DNA of 64,000 nt. Origin: Alphaproteobacteria bacterium. GTDB lineage: Bacteria > Pseudomonadota > Alphaproteobacteria > Micropepsales > Micropepsaceae. A program made the translations under genes and the position numbers. Shown here in pieces: positions 36,434 to 46,121 of this stretch (positions are counted from its first letter, which is position 1; each line of letters opens with the position of its first letter). The stretch lies in contig JAFAWQ010000044.1 in the NCBI GenBank assembly GCA_019241645.1, positions 1-64,000 of the forward strand, written 5' to 3'. Below the pieces are notes generated by a model, which saw only the letters and a list, made by a program, of their open reading frames with translations, was not told the DNA's origin and made no database searches.

Positions 36434-36485
36434 ACGCTTTCCGGCCCGCCGAGTTCGCACATAACACCGCTCCGGACGGTCAACT

Positions 36486-37132
36486 TCATGGAACATACGC
36501 GTTTGCAGCTGCGGCAGCACGGCGTTGAGCGGTGCGAGTACGGCCTCCACTACGCGGACATAGCTGCCAAGGGCGCGGCGGAATTCGCGAAACTCGGAAG
36601 TATGGCAGCCCGACTTCTGAGCATTGCGGTTGCCGCGCGGCGCCCCGCCCTTGAGCTTGATGCGAATTATCCTCCCCCGCTTGCGGGGGAGGTGCCGAGC
36701 ACCCGTTTGTGTGCGAGGCGGAAGGGGGGCTTGCTCGGCTCCCCCTACCGTCTCGCCGCTGTGCGGCGATCCACCTCCCCCGCAAGCGGGGGAGGATAAC
36801 GTGCTGTTGTTGCTAGACATTCGGGTTGAGGTTGTTTTGCGATTTTCGGCAGGGGGTGGGCTCCCCTCGTCCGGCAAGGACGGCAGCGCCGGCAGGCGCA
36901 GACTGGCCAGAAGAAGGGCCGCCATCGGCTCGAGCTGCGGCGCTCTCTCGAGCCGTCCCAGCAACACCGCCGTTTCCTTTAGCGACCTGGATATCCGGAG
37001 AAACGAGTAGACCCAAGCCAGACGGAGCTGATTGTTCCCGGCTGCAACGACCCGGTCCCCGCATGCCTGCATCAATCTGAACTGCGCCCATACCTGCGTC
37101 CGCAGGGCAGACAACTGCTTTTCTCGGTTCAT
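36486..37132 (-). CDS. hypothetical protein interrupted by a coding palindromic element; 3' end unresolved
   Basis: From the ATG at 37132 the frame reads a helical N-terminal domain (QVWAQFRLMQACGDRVVAAG, then LRISRSLKETAVLLGRLE). Next comes a low-complexity piece encoded by the palindromic repeat at 36667-36799 (Ser/Gly/Pro and Arg/Lys), then KGGAPRGNRNAQKSG. The last resembles the GAP.GNRNA motif of small alphaproteobacterial hypotheticals, followed by a helix (RRALGSYVRVVEAVLAPLNA). The same frame then stays open for more than 1 kb antisense to anmK, so the natural stop seems lost. A +1 frame ends at 36486 with TGA. A frameshift or decay is likely. The boundaries given are my best estimate. 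Confidence 0.45.
36667..36799. repeat. 133-bp palindromic double-hairpin repeat (copy A)
   Basis: Terminal inverted repeats TTATCCTCCCCCGC (36667-36680) and GCGGGGGAGGATAA (36786-36799) bound the element. Each end is also a hairpin in itself (CCTCCCCCGC..GCGGGGGAGG). The interior has GAGGCGGAAGGGGG and CTACCGTCTCGCCGC. The reverse complement of copy B (49521) matches it almost along its whole length. It lies inside the reading frame of the 37132 gene. Confidence 0.8.
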
Positions 37133-37200
37133 ACGCCAATATAGAACATTCAGGATACGGAATCAAGTCCTCCAAATGGGCAGAAAAGTCCTTCTCCTGG

Positions 37201-37860
37201 TCACCGGCCCGTGCGGGGCGTGGTCATCATGCGGTGGGCGTATTCGTGCACGGCTTCGATCACATCGTTCTCGTGCTTGTCGAAGAAGTGGTTGGCGCCT
37301 TCGATCTTCTGATAGGTGATCTTGATGCCCTTCTGCGCGGTGAGCCGGTCCACCAGCTTCTGCATGTCCGCTTCCGGCACCACCTGATCCCTGGTACCCG
37401 CCAAAATGAGGCCCGAGGTCGGGCACGGGGCGAGGAAGGCGAAATCGTACATGCTGGCCGGCGGAGCGATGGAGATGAAGCCGGTGATTTCCGGCCTGCG
37501 CATCAGCAGCTGCATGCCGATCCAGGCGCCGAAGGAAATTCCGCACACCCACACGAAGGAGGGATTGGGATAGAGGGTGTTCATCCAGTCCAGCACGGCC
37601 GCGGCATCCGAAAGCTCGCCGGCGCCAGAATCGAAGGTTCCCTGGCTCCGGCCGACGCCGCGAAAGTTGAAGCGCACCGTGGTGCAGCCGAGCTTGTGGA
37701 ACAAATGAAACAGGTCATAGACCAGCGGATTGTTCATGGTGCCGCCGAACTGCGGGTGCGGATGCAGAACCAGCGCCATGGGGGCGTTGGCGGGCGTTTT
37801 TTGCCGCTGATAGCGGACCTCGATGCGGCCAGCCGGTCCGGGGAGGATGATCTCCGGCAT
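37201..37860 (-). CDS. alpha/beta hydrolase, CocE/NonD-like
   Basis: A 219-residue hydrolase. The oxyanion region MALVLHPHPQFGGTMNN opens the fold, the nucleophile elbow is GISFGAW (Ser at about 108), and the last conserved His lies in EGANHFFDKHENDV. This subgroup (L-H-P-H-P-x-F-G-G-x-M-x-N-x-V) is common next to SUF or iscR genes in alphaproteobacteria, but its substrate is unknown. It lies divergent to iscR with 200 bp between the two starts, so the two may share regulation by the same operator. Confidence 0.85.
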   Translation of the reverse strand: MPEIILPGPAGRIEVRYQRQKTPANAPMALVLHPHPQFGGTMNNPLVYDLFHLFHKLGCTTVRFNFRGVGRSQGTFDSGAGELSDAAAVLDWMNTLYPNPSFVWVCGISFGAWIGMQLLMRRPEITGFISIAPPASMYDFAFLAPCPTSGLILAGTRDQVVPEADMQKLVDRLTAQKGIKITYQKIEGANHFFDKHENDVIEAVHEYAHRMMTTPRTGR

Positions 37861-37939
37861 CAGACAGCCTCCGCCGTCACAAAATAGCCTTGCGGCACGG
37901 TCAACAATAGGGGGCCGATCTGCGTTTTCATCATGCTGA

Positions 37940-37971
37940 ATAATTGACCATTTTACTCGGAATATTATATT
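37940..37971 (+). promoter_or_regulatory. iscR/suf promoter with candidate IscR-binding site
   Basis: TTGACC (37944-37949) and TATATT (37966-37971) are 16 bp apart and form a promoter reading toward iscR. The overlapping sequence from 37940 to 37966 (ATAATTGACC, then ACTCGGAATAT) resembles the type I IscR site of E. coli (ATA..YGAC...GTC..STAT) at both ends. IscR could thus repress its own operon. The site assignment is by eye. Confidence 0.5.
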
Positions 37972-38060
37972 GGAAAGCAGCCGGCGCCGGCGGACTTGTT
38001 AAACACAAGGGCGGGGCTCGGAAGCAAGGAAAAAGGCACTGACGCCATGGAGTTTCTGCC

Positions 38061-38531
38061 ATGCGGTTGAGTACCAAGGGACGCTACGCGGTGATGGCCA
38101 TGGCCGATCTCGCGGCCCATGAGGCGGGCGCGCGCGCCGTGTCGCTCTCCGAGATCGCCCGGCGGCAGGAGATTTCGCTCTCCTATCTGGAGCAGCTGTT
38201 CGCCAAACTGCGGCGGCAGGGGCTGGTGAAGAGCGTGCGCGGGCCCGGCGGCGGCTATCGTCTCAGCCGGCCAGCGAACGAGATGCGCGTGGCCGACATC
38301 ATTCTGGCCGTGGACGAGCCCATTCGCGCGACCCGCTGCCTGCCAGGCACCAAAGGCTGCATGACGGCGAGCATCCGCTGCGTAACGCATGATCTTTGGG
38401 AAGAACTGGGGCAGCAGATCCACGTGTTTCTGTCATCAATCTCGCTGGCGGATGTGGTGGAGCGGCGCGTGCTCGGCCGCGCGCAACCTTGCCGCCCCGC
38501 GAATGAGCGCGAGATCAGGCCCGCGGCATGA
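38061..38531 (+). CDS. iscR: Rrf2-family iron-sulfur cluster regulator IscR
   Basis: A 156-residue Rrf2-type winged-helix regulator. The DNA-binding domain is MRLSTKGRYAVMAMADLA...LSEIARRQEISLSYLEQLFAKLRRQGLVKSVRGPGGGYRLSR. Three Cys (93, 100, 107) and His110 in the CVTHDLW block can bind a [2Fe-2S] cluster. The spacing C-x6-C-x6-C differs from E. coli IscR (C-x5-C-x5-C). It should sense cellular Fe-S demand and control the operon that starts with its own gene. The stop overlaps the next start (ATGA). It could also be an RirA-like iron regulator; its position at the head of the suf operon favours IscR. Confidence 0.92.
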   Translation: MRLSTKGRYAVMAMADLAAHEAGARAVSLSEIARRQEISLSYLEQLFAKLRRQGLVKSVRGPGGGYRLSRPANEMRVADIILAVDEPIRATRCLPGTKGCMTASIRCVTHDLWEELGQQIHVFLSSISLADVVERRVLGRAQPCRPANEREIRPAA

Positions 38532-39681
38532 TTTATCTGGACCACAACGCCACCTCGCCGCTGCGGCCGGAAGCTGCCGCTGCGGTTGCGCGCGCGCTGG
38601 AGATTGGCGGCAATCCGTCGTCGGTGCATGCAATGGGGCGGGCCGCGCGTACGGTGATCGAAAATGCGCGCGAGACCGTGGCTGCGTTTGCGGGTGCTGC
38701 GCCCGGCGAGGTGATTTTCACCAGTGGCGGCGCCGAGTCCAACGCGCTGGCCTTGCGCGGCGCAGTTCTTTCCGCAACGGAAACCGGCGAACCGGTCACA
38801 CGACTTTTCGTGCAGGGGACCGCCCATGACAGTGTCCGCGCCGTTGCGGCATCGCTCGCCGAGACGGTGCCCGGATTGCACGTCAGCGAAATTGCGGTCG
38901 ACGCAAACGGCCGCGTCGATCAGAGGAAGTTTCGCGCCCAGTTGACGAATGGTGGCGGCCGCTCACTGGTCTCACTGATGTCCGTGAACAATGAAACCGG
39001 CGTCTTTGAGGACATCGGGTCGCTTGCAAAGCTTATTCGCGACGAAGGAAATGCGCTGATCCACGTCGACGGCGTATCGAGTGGCTATTGTCCGATTGCG
39101 TTTCGCGAGTGGGATGCCGACTACCTTTCAATCTCGGCGCACAAGCTTGGCGGGCCGCAGGGCACTGGCGCGCTCATCGTCAAAGACGGCGCGCCGCTGG
39201 CGCCGCTGATCGACGGCTTCCAGGAAATGCGTCGCCGCGGCGGCACCGAGAACGTCTCCGGCATCGCCGGCTTCGGCGCTGCTGTTCGCACGTTGCAGGC
39301 GAACCGGGAGGAAGAAGTCGCGCGCGTGAAGGCCGTTCGCGACAGCTTTGAAAAGACGGTGGTCAATTTGGGCGCAATCGTTTTCGCCAAAGATGCGGAG
39401 CGTGCGCCAAATACAACCTGCTTTGCCATTCCCGGACTGTCCGCCGAAACGGCGCTGATGGCGCTGGATCTGGACGGGATTTGCGTCAGCTCCGGTGCTG
39501 CGTGTTCCTCCGGCAAGGTCGGGCGTTCGCATGTGCTGAAGGCAATGGGTGTGCCGGACGATCTCGCCCGCTGCGCATTGCGCGTCAGCTTCGGCTGGAA
39601 TTCGACACAAGAAGATGCGGATGCCTGCATCGCTTCGCTGGAAAAACTGCTCGCGCGCATCTCCGCGCGGAAGGCGGCGTG

Positions 39682-39682
<1 letters not shown>
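38528..39682 (+). CDS. iscS: class V cysteine desulfurase (IscS/NifS-like)
   Basis: A 384-residue PLP enzyme that removes sulfur from cysteine for cluster assembly. It begins [16 protein letters not shown], has the [10 protein letters not shown] motif, [10 protein letters not shown], the PLP lysine Lys206 in [11 protein letters not shown], and [10 protein letters not shown]. The catalytic Cys326 is in [20 protein letters not shown]. The start overlaps the iscR stop, and its stop shares a base with the sufB start (TGATG). It is a group I (IscS/NifS) enzyme, distinct from the SufS encoded later in the same operon, so the operon has two desulfurases. Confidence 0.93.
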
Positions 39683-41132
<1,450 letters not shown>

Positions 41133-41133
<1 letters not shown>

Positions 41134-41882
41134 TGCTTGAGATCGAAGGCCTGCACGTTGCCGTGAGCGGCAAGGAAATCCTCAAAGGGCTGTCGCTCTC
41201 GATCGCCGCGGGCGAGGTGCACGCCATCATGGGGCCGAACGGCTCCGGCAAATCGACGCTCTCCTATGTGCTGGCGGGCCGCGAAGGCTACGAGATCATA
41301 AGCGGCAGCATCCGCTATCGCGGCGAAGATCTGGCGGCGATGGCGCCGGAGGAGCGCGCCGCGAAAGGCGTGTTTCTCGCCATGCAATATCCGGTGGAAA
41401 TCCCCGGCGTCACCACGATGAACTTCCTGAAAACGGCGCTGAATGCGCAGCGCCGTGCCCGCGGCGAGAAGGACATCGATGCGCTGGGCGTGCTGAGGCT
41501 GGTGCGCGAGAAGGCGAAAGCCCTGCACATCTCCGAGGAGATGCTGAAGCGGGCGCTGAATGTCGGCTTTTCCGGCGGCGAGAAAAAGCGTCTGGAGATT
41601 CTGCAGATGGCGCTGTTCGAGCCGGCGCTCGCCATTCTCGACGAAACCGACTCCGGGCTCGACATCGACGCGCTGAAAGTGGTGGCCGACGGCGTGAACG
41701 GCTTGCGGTCGTCCGAGCGCGCCATGCTGGTGATCACGCATTACCAGCGGCTCTTGAACCACATCGTGCCCGACCGCGTGCATGTGCTGTATGGCGGCCG
41801 CATCATCAAAGAGGGCGGCAAGGAACTGGCGCACGAGCTGGAAGCCAAGGGCTACGCCGAAATCATCCGGGAGGCGGCATGA
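41133..41882 (+). CDS. sufC: SUF system ATPase SufC
   Basis: A 249-residue ABC-type ATPase. Walker A is GPNGSGKST (residues 34-42), the Q-loop is LAMQYPVEIPGV, the signature is NVGFSGGEKKRLEI (about 145-158), Walker B is LAILDETDSGLD (about 168-179), and the H-loop ITHYQR is present. Its length and the QYPVEIPG loop distinguish SufC from transport ATPases. It drives conformational change in the SufB/SufD core. The start overlaps the sufB stop (TAATG), and the gene overlaps sufD by ATGA. Confidence 0.96.
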
Positions 41883-42904
41883 GCGCGCTTCCCAACCGCC
41901 GGGTCGAGGACTGGAAATACACCGATCTGCGAAACGCCATTGAGGGCGAAGCTGTCGCGTCCGCACCAGTTGCGCGGTGGAGCGTCACGCTCTCTGGTAC
42001 CGTGGAGCAAAATGAACTTCCGGAAATCATGGCGCGGGGCACGCATGGCGAGATGGGAACGGTCGCCGCTGCTCATGCCAAATCCGGCATATTCCTTCAT
42101 GTTGGCAAAGGTGAGCAGGGCACGGTGCATCTGGAACTTTCCAACGCCGGTCACGGCCGTGCGCTGATCGTGGTGGAAGAAGGCGCCTCGCTGACCTTGC
42201 GCGAAACCATGTCCGTCGGCGATTTTTCAAATATCGCAATCGAGATCGTGGCCGGGCCAAACGCACAGCTCCACCATATTCGCGAGGCCAATGCAGACGG
42301 GGAAAGCGTTCGCGTCTCCGATTATTCCATCCGGATCGCGCAAGGCGCGACCTATCGCGCGCACTTTGCCGATTTCGGCGCAAAGCTGTCGCGCACCGAA
42401 TTGCATATCGCACTGGAAGGCGAGGGCGCCGAAGTGCATCTGTCCGGTGTCAGCGTACTGGGCGATGGCGGCCACGCCGATGTCACAACCCGCGTGACGC
42501 ACTCGGCTGGCAACGCGCAGAGCACGCAGCTGTTCAAGCTCATCGCTGGCGGAAAATCGCGCGGCGTGTATCAGGGCAAGGTGAGCGTGGCGGAAGGCGC
42601 CAATGGCTCCGATAGCCGGCAGACTGCAAAAGGGTTGCTGCTGGGCGAGCGCGCGGAAATCGATCTCAAGCCGGAGCTGGAAATTCTTGCCGACGATGTG
42701 AAATGCGCGCACGGCGCGGCAATTGGCGACCTCGATCCGGAATCGCTGTTCTATTTGCGCTCACGCGGGGTCGCCGAGCCGGAAGCCCGCGCGCTGCTGA
42801 TGCGCGCCTTCCTGGAAGACGCCGTGGCGGAAATCACAGACGAAGACATCCGCGCGGAGGTGTGGTCGCATGTCGAAGCGGCGCTCGCGGAGCTGACCGC
42901 ATGA
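41879..42904 (+). CDS. sufD: Fe-S cluster assembly protein SufD
   Basis: A 341-residue SufB/SufD-family protein, shorter than E. coli SufD (423). It starts LPNRRVEDWKYTDLR, the family N-terminal signature. The core contains EGAEVHLSGVSVLGDGGHADVTTRVTHSAG and the QVFK-like GGKSRGVYQGKVSVAEGANGSDSRQTAKGLLLGERAEIDLKPELEI. A late VKCAHGAAIGDLDPESLFYLRSRG completes it, including the conserved Cys-Ala-His. It pairs with SufB in the SufBC2D complex. It overlaps both neighbours by 4 bp (ATGA), typical of this operon. Confidence 0.95.
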   Translation: MSALPNRRVEDWKYTDLRNAIEGEAVASAPVARWSVTLSGTVEQNELPEIMARGTHGEMGTVAAAHAKSGIFLHVGKGEQGTVHLELSNAGHGRALIVVEEGASLTLRETMSVGDFSNIAIEIVAGPNAQLHHIREANADGESVRVSDYSIRIAQGATYRAHFADFGAKLSRTELHIALEGEGAEVHLSGVSVLGDGGHADVTTRVTHSAGNAQSTQLFKLIAGGKSRGVYQGKVSVAEGANGSDSRQTAKGLLLGERAEIDLKPELEILADDVKCAHGAAIGDLDPESLFYLRSRGVAEPEARALLMRAFLEDAVAEITDEDIRAEVWSHVEAALAELTA

Positions 42905-44151
42905 CGGCGCAGCTGAAACGCGTGCCAGTCGCGGCATTCGATCCCCTCGCCGCGCGCGCGGATTTCGAAATCCTGTCGCGCACGGTGTACGGCAAGCCGC
43001 TCGTCTATCTCGATAGCGCCGCCAGCGCGCAGAAGCCGCGCCAGGTTCTGGACGCCATGCGGGAATTCGCAAGCAGCGACTACGCCAATGTGCATCGCGG
43101 GGTGCACTATCTCTCGGCTGTCGCGACCGAGCGCTATGAAGTTGCGCGCGAAAACGTGCGCCGGTTCCTGAACGCCGGGCAAGCCGACGAGATCGTCTTC
43201 ACCCATGGCGGCACCGAGGCAATCAACCTCGTCGCGCATTCGTATGTCGCGCCGCGCATCCAACCGGGCGATGAGATCGTGCTATCGGTGATGGAGCACC
43301 ATTCCAACATCGTGCCATGGCACTTCCTGCGCGAGCGCTACGGCGCCGTGCTTCGCTGGATCGATGTGAACGACGACGGTTCTCTGGATGTGGACCGTGT
43401 TGATGCCGCCATCGGGCCGAAAACCAAACTCGTCGCCATCGCGCATATGTCCAATGTCTTGGGCACGATCACGCCGCTGAAGGACGTTGTCGCGCGCGCG
43501 CATGCCAAAGGCGTGCCCGTGCTGGCGGATGGCTGCCAGGGTGTCGTGCATCTTTCTGTTGACGTGCAAGGCCTCGACGCCGATTTCTACGCCTTCACCG
43601 GCCACAAGCTGTACGGACCTACTGGCATCGGCGTGCTTTACGGCAAGCGCGCACTGCTCAAATCCATGCGGCCGTTCAACGGCGGCGGCGAAATGATCCA
43701 GGAAGTGTCGCGCGAACGCGTGACCTACGCTCCACCGCCGGCGCGGTTCGAGGCCGGCACGCCGCCCATCATCGAGGCGGTGGGCTTGGCGGCGGCAATC
43801 GATTACCTCAGCGGACTGGATCGCAAGGCAGTGGCGGCGCACGAGGATGATCTGCTCAGATATGCGACCGATCAAGTGAAGGAATTGAACTGGGTGCGCA
43901 TGATCGGCGAGGCGAAGAACAAGGGTGCCATACTGTCGTTCGAAACCGACGACATGCACGCGCATGACGTGGCGACCATTCTGGATCGCGAAGGGGTTGC
44001 GGTGCGCGCCGGCCATCATTGCGCGCAACCGTTGATGGAGCGCTTCGGCGTGGCTTCCACGACGAGGGCCTCGTTCGCGCTCTACAACACGCGCGAAGAG
44101 GTTGACGTGTTCGTGGCGGCGCTGAAGAAGGCAAGAGCGATATTGGGATGA
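42901..44151 (+). CDS. sufS: cysteine desulfurase SufS
   Basis: A 416-residue group II cysteine desulfurase. Motifs include PLVYLDSAASAQKP, the VHRGVHYLS segment, LSVMEHHSNIVPWH, ADGCQGVVHL, PLP-binding Lys236 in FTGHKLYGPTG, and Cys374 in RAGHHCAQPLM followed by ASFALYNT. In the group II type the Cys-loop is short, and the enzyme needs an accepting partner. Here the partner is probably the SufU encoded just downstream, since no sufE is seen. A palindromic repeat of 125 bp separates it from sufU. Confidence 0.95.
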   Translation: MTAQLKRVPVAAFDPLAARADFEILSRTVYGKPLVYLDSAASAQKPRQVLDAMREFASSDYANVHRGVHYLSAVATERYEVARENVRRFLNAGQADEIVFTHGGTEAINLVAHSYVAPRIQPGDEIVLSVMEHHSNIVPWHFLRERYGAVLRWIDVNDDGSLDVDRVDAAIGPKTKLVAIAHMSNVLGTITPLKDVVARAHAKGVPVLADGCQGVVHLSVDVQGLDADFYAFTGHKLYGPTGIGVLYGKRALLKSMRPFNGGGEMIQEVSRERVTYAPPPARFEAGTPPIIEAVGLAAAIDYLSGLDRKAVAAHEDDLLRYATDQVKELNWVRMIGEAKNKGAILSFETDDMHAHDVATILDREGVAVRAGHHCAQPLMERFGVASTTRASFALYNTREEVDVFVAALKKARAILG

Positions 44152-44200
44152 CAAACCGCGCCCTATATTTAACCTTCCCTATGGGCAGCTCGAACGCTCT

Positions 44201-44325
44201 GGTTCCTCCCCTGCGAAGCGGGGGAGGTGTCGAGCGCGGAATGCGCGAGACGGAGGGGGCATTCGCATGCGCCCCCTCCACCGCCTTCGGCGGTCCCCCT
44301 CCCCCGCTAAAGCGGGGGAGGAACC
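44201..44325. repeat. 125-bp palindromic double-hairpin repeat (copy C) inside the suf operon
   Basis: GGTTCCTCCCCTGC (44201-44214) and GCGGGGGAGGAACC (44312-44325) form the ends with one mismatch. Inside are GACGGAGGGGGCATTCGCATGCGCCCCCTCC and ACCGCCTTCGGCGGT hairpins. The left half matches the half copy at 55979. It fills the only wide gap (194 bp) in the suf operon, between sufS and sufU. Confidence 0.8.
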
Positions 44326-44345
44326 CGCGTTGGGGGAGTTAGCCG

Positions 44346-44801
44346 ATGGATCAGGGTCTGCGAGAGCTGTATCAGGAAGTGATACTCGATCACTCACGCC
44401 ATCCGCGCCGTTTCGGCGCATTGCAGGAGGCCACGCACACCGGCGAAGGCTACAATCCGTTGTGCGGCGACCGGGTGAAGATCTACCTCGCGCTCGATGC
44501 TGAAAATCGCATTCAGGATATCGCCTTCGAAGGCAAAGGTTGTGCTATCAGCCAGGCGTCCGCCTCGATGATGACGGACATGCTGGTCGGCCGCACGGTG
44601 GAGCAGGCCGAGCAATTGATGAGCGGCTTCCTTCACTTGGTGAAGGGCGAGGATACAAATGGACTCGCGCCTGAAGACCGCGAGCAGCTGGAGGTCATGG
44701 GCGGCATCTCGGAATTTCCCATGCGCGTGAAGTGTGCAACGCTTCCGTGGCACACCATGAAATCGGCGCTGGAGGGCGGCGAAACCGCCAAGACAGAATG
44801 A
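44346..44801 (+). CDS. sufU: SufU-type Fe-S scaffold/sulfur acceptor
   Basis: A 151-residue SufU. It starts LRELYQEVILDHSRHPRRFG and carries the three Cys ligands in NPLCGD, GCAISQASASMM and KCATLPWHTM, with the conserved Asp in CGD. An insertion between the second and third Cys (LEQ..GISEFPMR) is typical of SufU as opposed to IscU. SufU accepts sulfur from SufS, with Zn bound at the Cys cluster. The gene overlaps sufT by ATGA. Confidence 0.92.
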   Translation: MDQGLRELYQEVILDHSRHPRRFGALQEATHTGEGYNPLCGDRVKIYLALDAENRIQDIAFEGKGCAISQASASMMTDMLVGRTVEQAEQLMSGFLHLVKGEDTNGLAPEDREQLEVMGGISEFPMRVKCATLPWHTMKSALEGGETAKTE

Positions 44802-45184
44802 ATATGGAGCCGATCACCCCTGCGATGAACGCCGAGGTTTCCGCGGCGAGCGCGGAGACCAAGCTCACGCCTGCGGAACTGGACGACTTCACCGACAAGC
44901 TCGTGAAGGCGCTGAAGACCGTTTACGATCCGGAAATCCCGGTGGACATCTACGAGCTCGGCCTTATCTACAAGGTGGATGTGGCCGACAATTACGACAC
45001 CGCGGTGGACATGACCCTAACCGCACCGGGTTGCCCGGTAGCGGGTGAAATGCCCGAAATGGTGCGCCACGCGCTCGAAGGCATCGACGGCATCGGCAAG
45101 GTGACGGTGAACATGACCTTCGATCCGCCCTGGACGCCGGAACGCATGAGCGAAGAAGCGAAACTCGAACTGAACATGTATTGA
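44798..45184 (+). CDS. sufT: SufT (MIP18/DUF59 family Fe-S assembly protein)
   Basis: A 128-residue DUF59 protein. I chose the ATG at 44798, which overlaps the sufU stop. The body has the family motif KALKTVYDPEIPVDIYELGLIY, then VDMTLTAPGCPVAGEMP with the conserved Cys, and the terminal VNMTFDPPWTPERMSEEAKLELNMY. It is a SUF-operon version of the MIP18/PaaD fold that assists in cluster assembly or transfer. The sufA gene starts one base after its stop. Confidence 0.94.
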   Translation: MNMEPITPAMNAEVSAASAETKLTPAELDDFTDKLVKALKTVYDPEIPVDIYELGLIYKVDVADNYDTAVDMTLTAPGCPVAGEMPEMVRHALEGIDGIGKVTVNMTFDPPWTPERMSEEAKLELNMY

Positions 45185-45185
45185 G

Positions 45186-45620
45186 ATGAGCGACTCTCTG
45201 ACATCAGCCCCACCCGAACCGCTGCGCGGTTCGACCTCCCCTCAAGGGGGAGGTAAGATAAGGCGCGAGCGGCCGAAGGCTATCAAGCTTTCGCAAGCGG
45301 CCGCCTCGCGCATTCGCGACATCATAGCGAGCGCCGATGGCAAAGTTCAGGGCGTGCGCGTGGGTGTCACCAATGGCGGCTGCGCCGGCATGAGCTACAC
45401 CATGGATTACGCCGACGCTCCGCAGCCTTTCGAGGAAGTGGTGGAAGACCAGGGCGTCAAGGTGTTCATCGATCCCAAGGCGGTTCTGTTCCTGATCGGC
45501 ACGGAGATGGATTTCGTGCGCGAGAAACTTGGCAGCCGTTTCGTCTTCAACAACCCGAACCAGACGGCCGCCTGCGGCTGCGGCGAGTCGGTTACCCTGA
45601 AGCCAGCCGAAGCAGACTAA
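45186..45620 (+). CDS. sufA: A-type Fe-S carrier SufA (HesB/IscA family), with repeat-encoded N-terminus
   Basis: A 144-residue HesB/IscA protein. The conserved domain begins about residue 30 (AIKLSQAAASRIRDIIAS) and carries the cluster ligands: Cys in NGGCAGMSY (about 60) and the C-terminal CGCGES pair. Residues ~10-23 (PEPLRGSTSPQGGG) are encoded by a palindromic hairpin element (45215-45254), giving a longer N-terminus than usual for the family. The ATG at 45186 lies one base beyond the sufT stop. It receives clusters from SufBC2D and passes them to target proteins. Confidence 0.92.
   Translation: MSDSLTSAPPEPLRGSTSPQGGGKIRRERPKAIKLSQAAASRIRDIIASADGKVQGVRVGVTNGGCAGMSYTMDYADAPQPFEEVVEDQGVKVFIDPKAVLFLIGTEMDFVREKLGSRFVFNNPNQTAACGCGESVTLKPAEAD
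45215..45254. repeat. palindromic element inside the sufA reading frame
   Basis: Two adjacent hairpins: CGAACCGC / GCGGTTCG (45215-45222 with 45226-45233, TGC loop), and ACCTCCCC / GGGGAGGT (45234-45241 with 45247-45254). The latter resembles the end hairpin of the larger repeat family (CCTCCCC..GGGGAGG). It keeps the sufA frame open. Confidence 0.7.
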
Positions 45621-45640
45621 CGTCGAATCCGCTTACCTTG

Positions 45641-46114
45641 ATGAGCGCCAAGCCCTCGAAAGTCACTGCGTATTCGTTGCCAAGTTTGGCTGCCATCCAG
45701 AACGCCATCGCCGGGTTCCTAATCAGCTATGGCTTCGAGTCGTTCTGCTGGTTTTTTGTAATCGAGCAAAAGTGGACGCATGCAGCGCCGCGAAATCCTC
45801 TTGCCATCATGGGGCTAACTTATCCCCACAATGTGCACCGAACGGTCGTGTATTTTTCGGCCTTTCAGGCTTCTGTGTGCGCGATCATGTTTTTTACGTC
45901 GATTCCGCTCTGCTTTGTCGGGGCTGCATTGATGACAAAGAAAAATGTTCAGAGACGTCTTTTTAGAATTTCATGGGATGTGGGAGATCCGGAAGGCGTA
46001 TACAATTGGGCATTTTTAAGCGGGGCGTTAGCTGCGCCATTTATCATATTGGTTATCGGTCCTTATTTGGTCCGATACCTGAATTCGTGTGGATTTGTCC
46101 CAAGTCTCGGATGA
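45641..46114 (+). CDS. four-helix membrane protein of unknown function, lower GC than neighbours
   Basis: A 157-residue protein from the ATG at 45641. Hydrophobic segments at about 18-40, 72-95 and 128-150 suggest three or four transmembrane helices. The sequence includes PSLAAIQNAIAGFLISYGFES and LSGALAAPFIILVIGPYLVRYL. Its base composition is visibly richer in A/T than the flanking suf and parC regions (runs such as TTTTTAGAATTTCATGGG), suggesting acquisition from elsewhere. No family recognised. The gene lies between sufA and the TfoX-like gene with short spacers and may be read from the suf promoter. Confidence 0.6.
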   Translation: MSAKPSKVTAYSLPSLAAIQNAIAGFLISYGFESFCWFFVIEQKWTHAAPRNPLAIMGLTYPHNVHRTVVYFSAFQASVCAIMFFTSIPLCFVGAALMTKKNVQRRLFRISWDVGDPEGVYNWAFLSGALAAPFIILVIGPYLVRYLNSCGFVPSLG

Positions 46115-46121
46115 CTGAACG

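Noticed and set aside
35312-36485. Continuation of the 37132 reading frame antisense to anmK
   Set aside because: The residues are Arg/Gly/Ala-rich without pattern, and anmK on the other strand has all family motifs. I treat this as read-through of a lost stop and not as a real domain.
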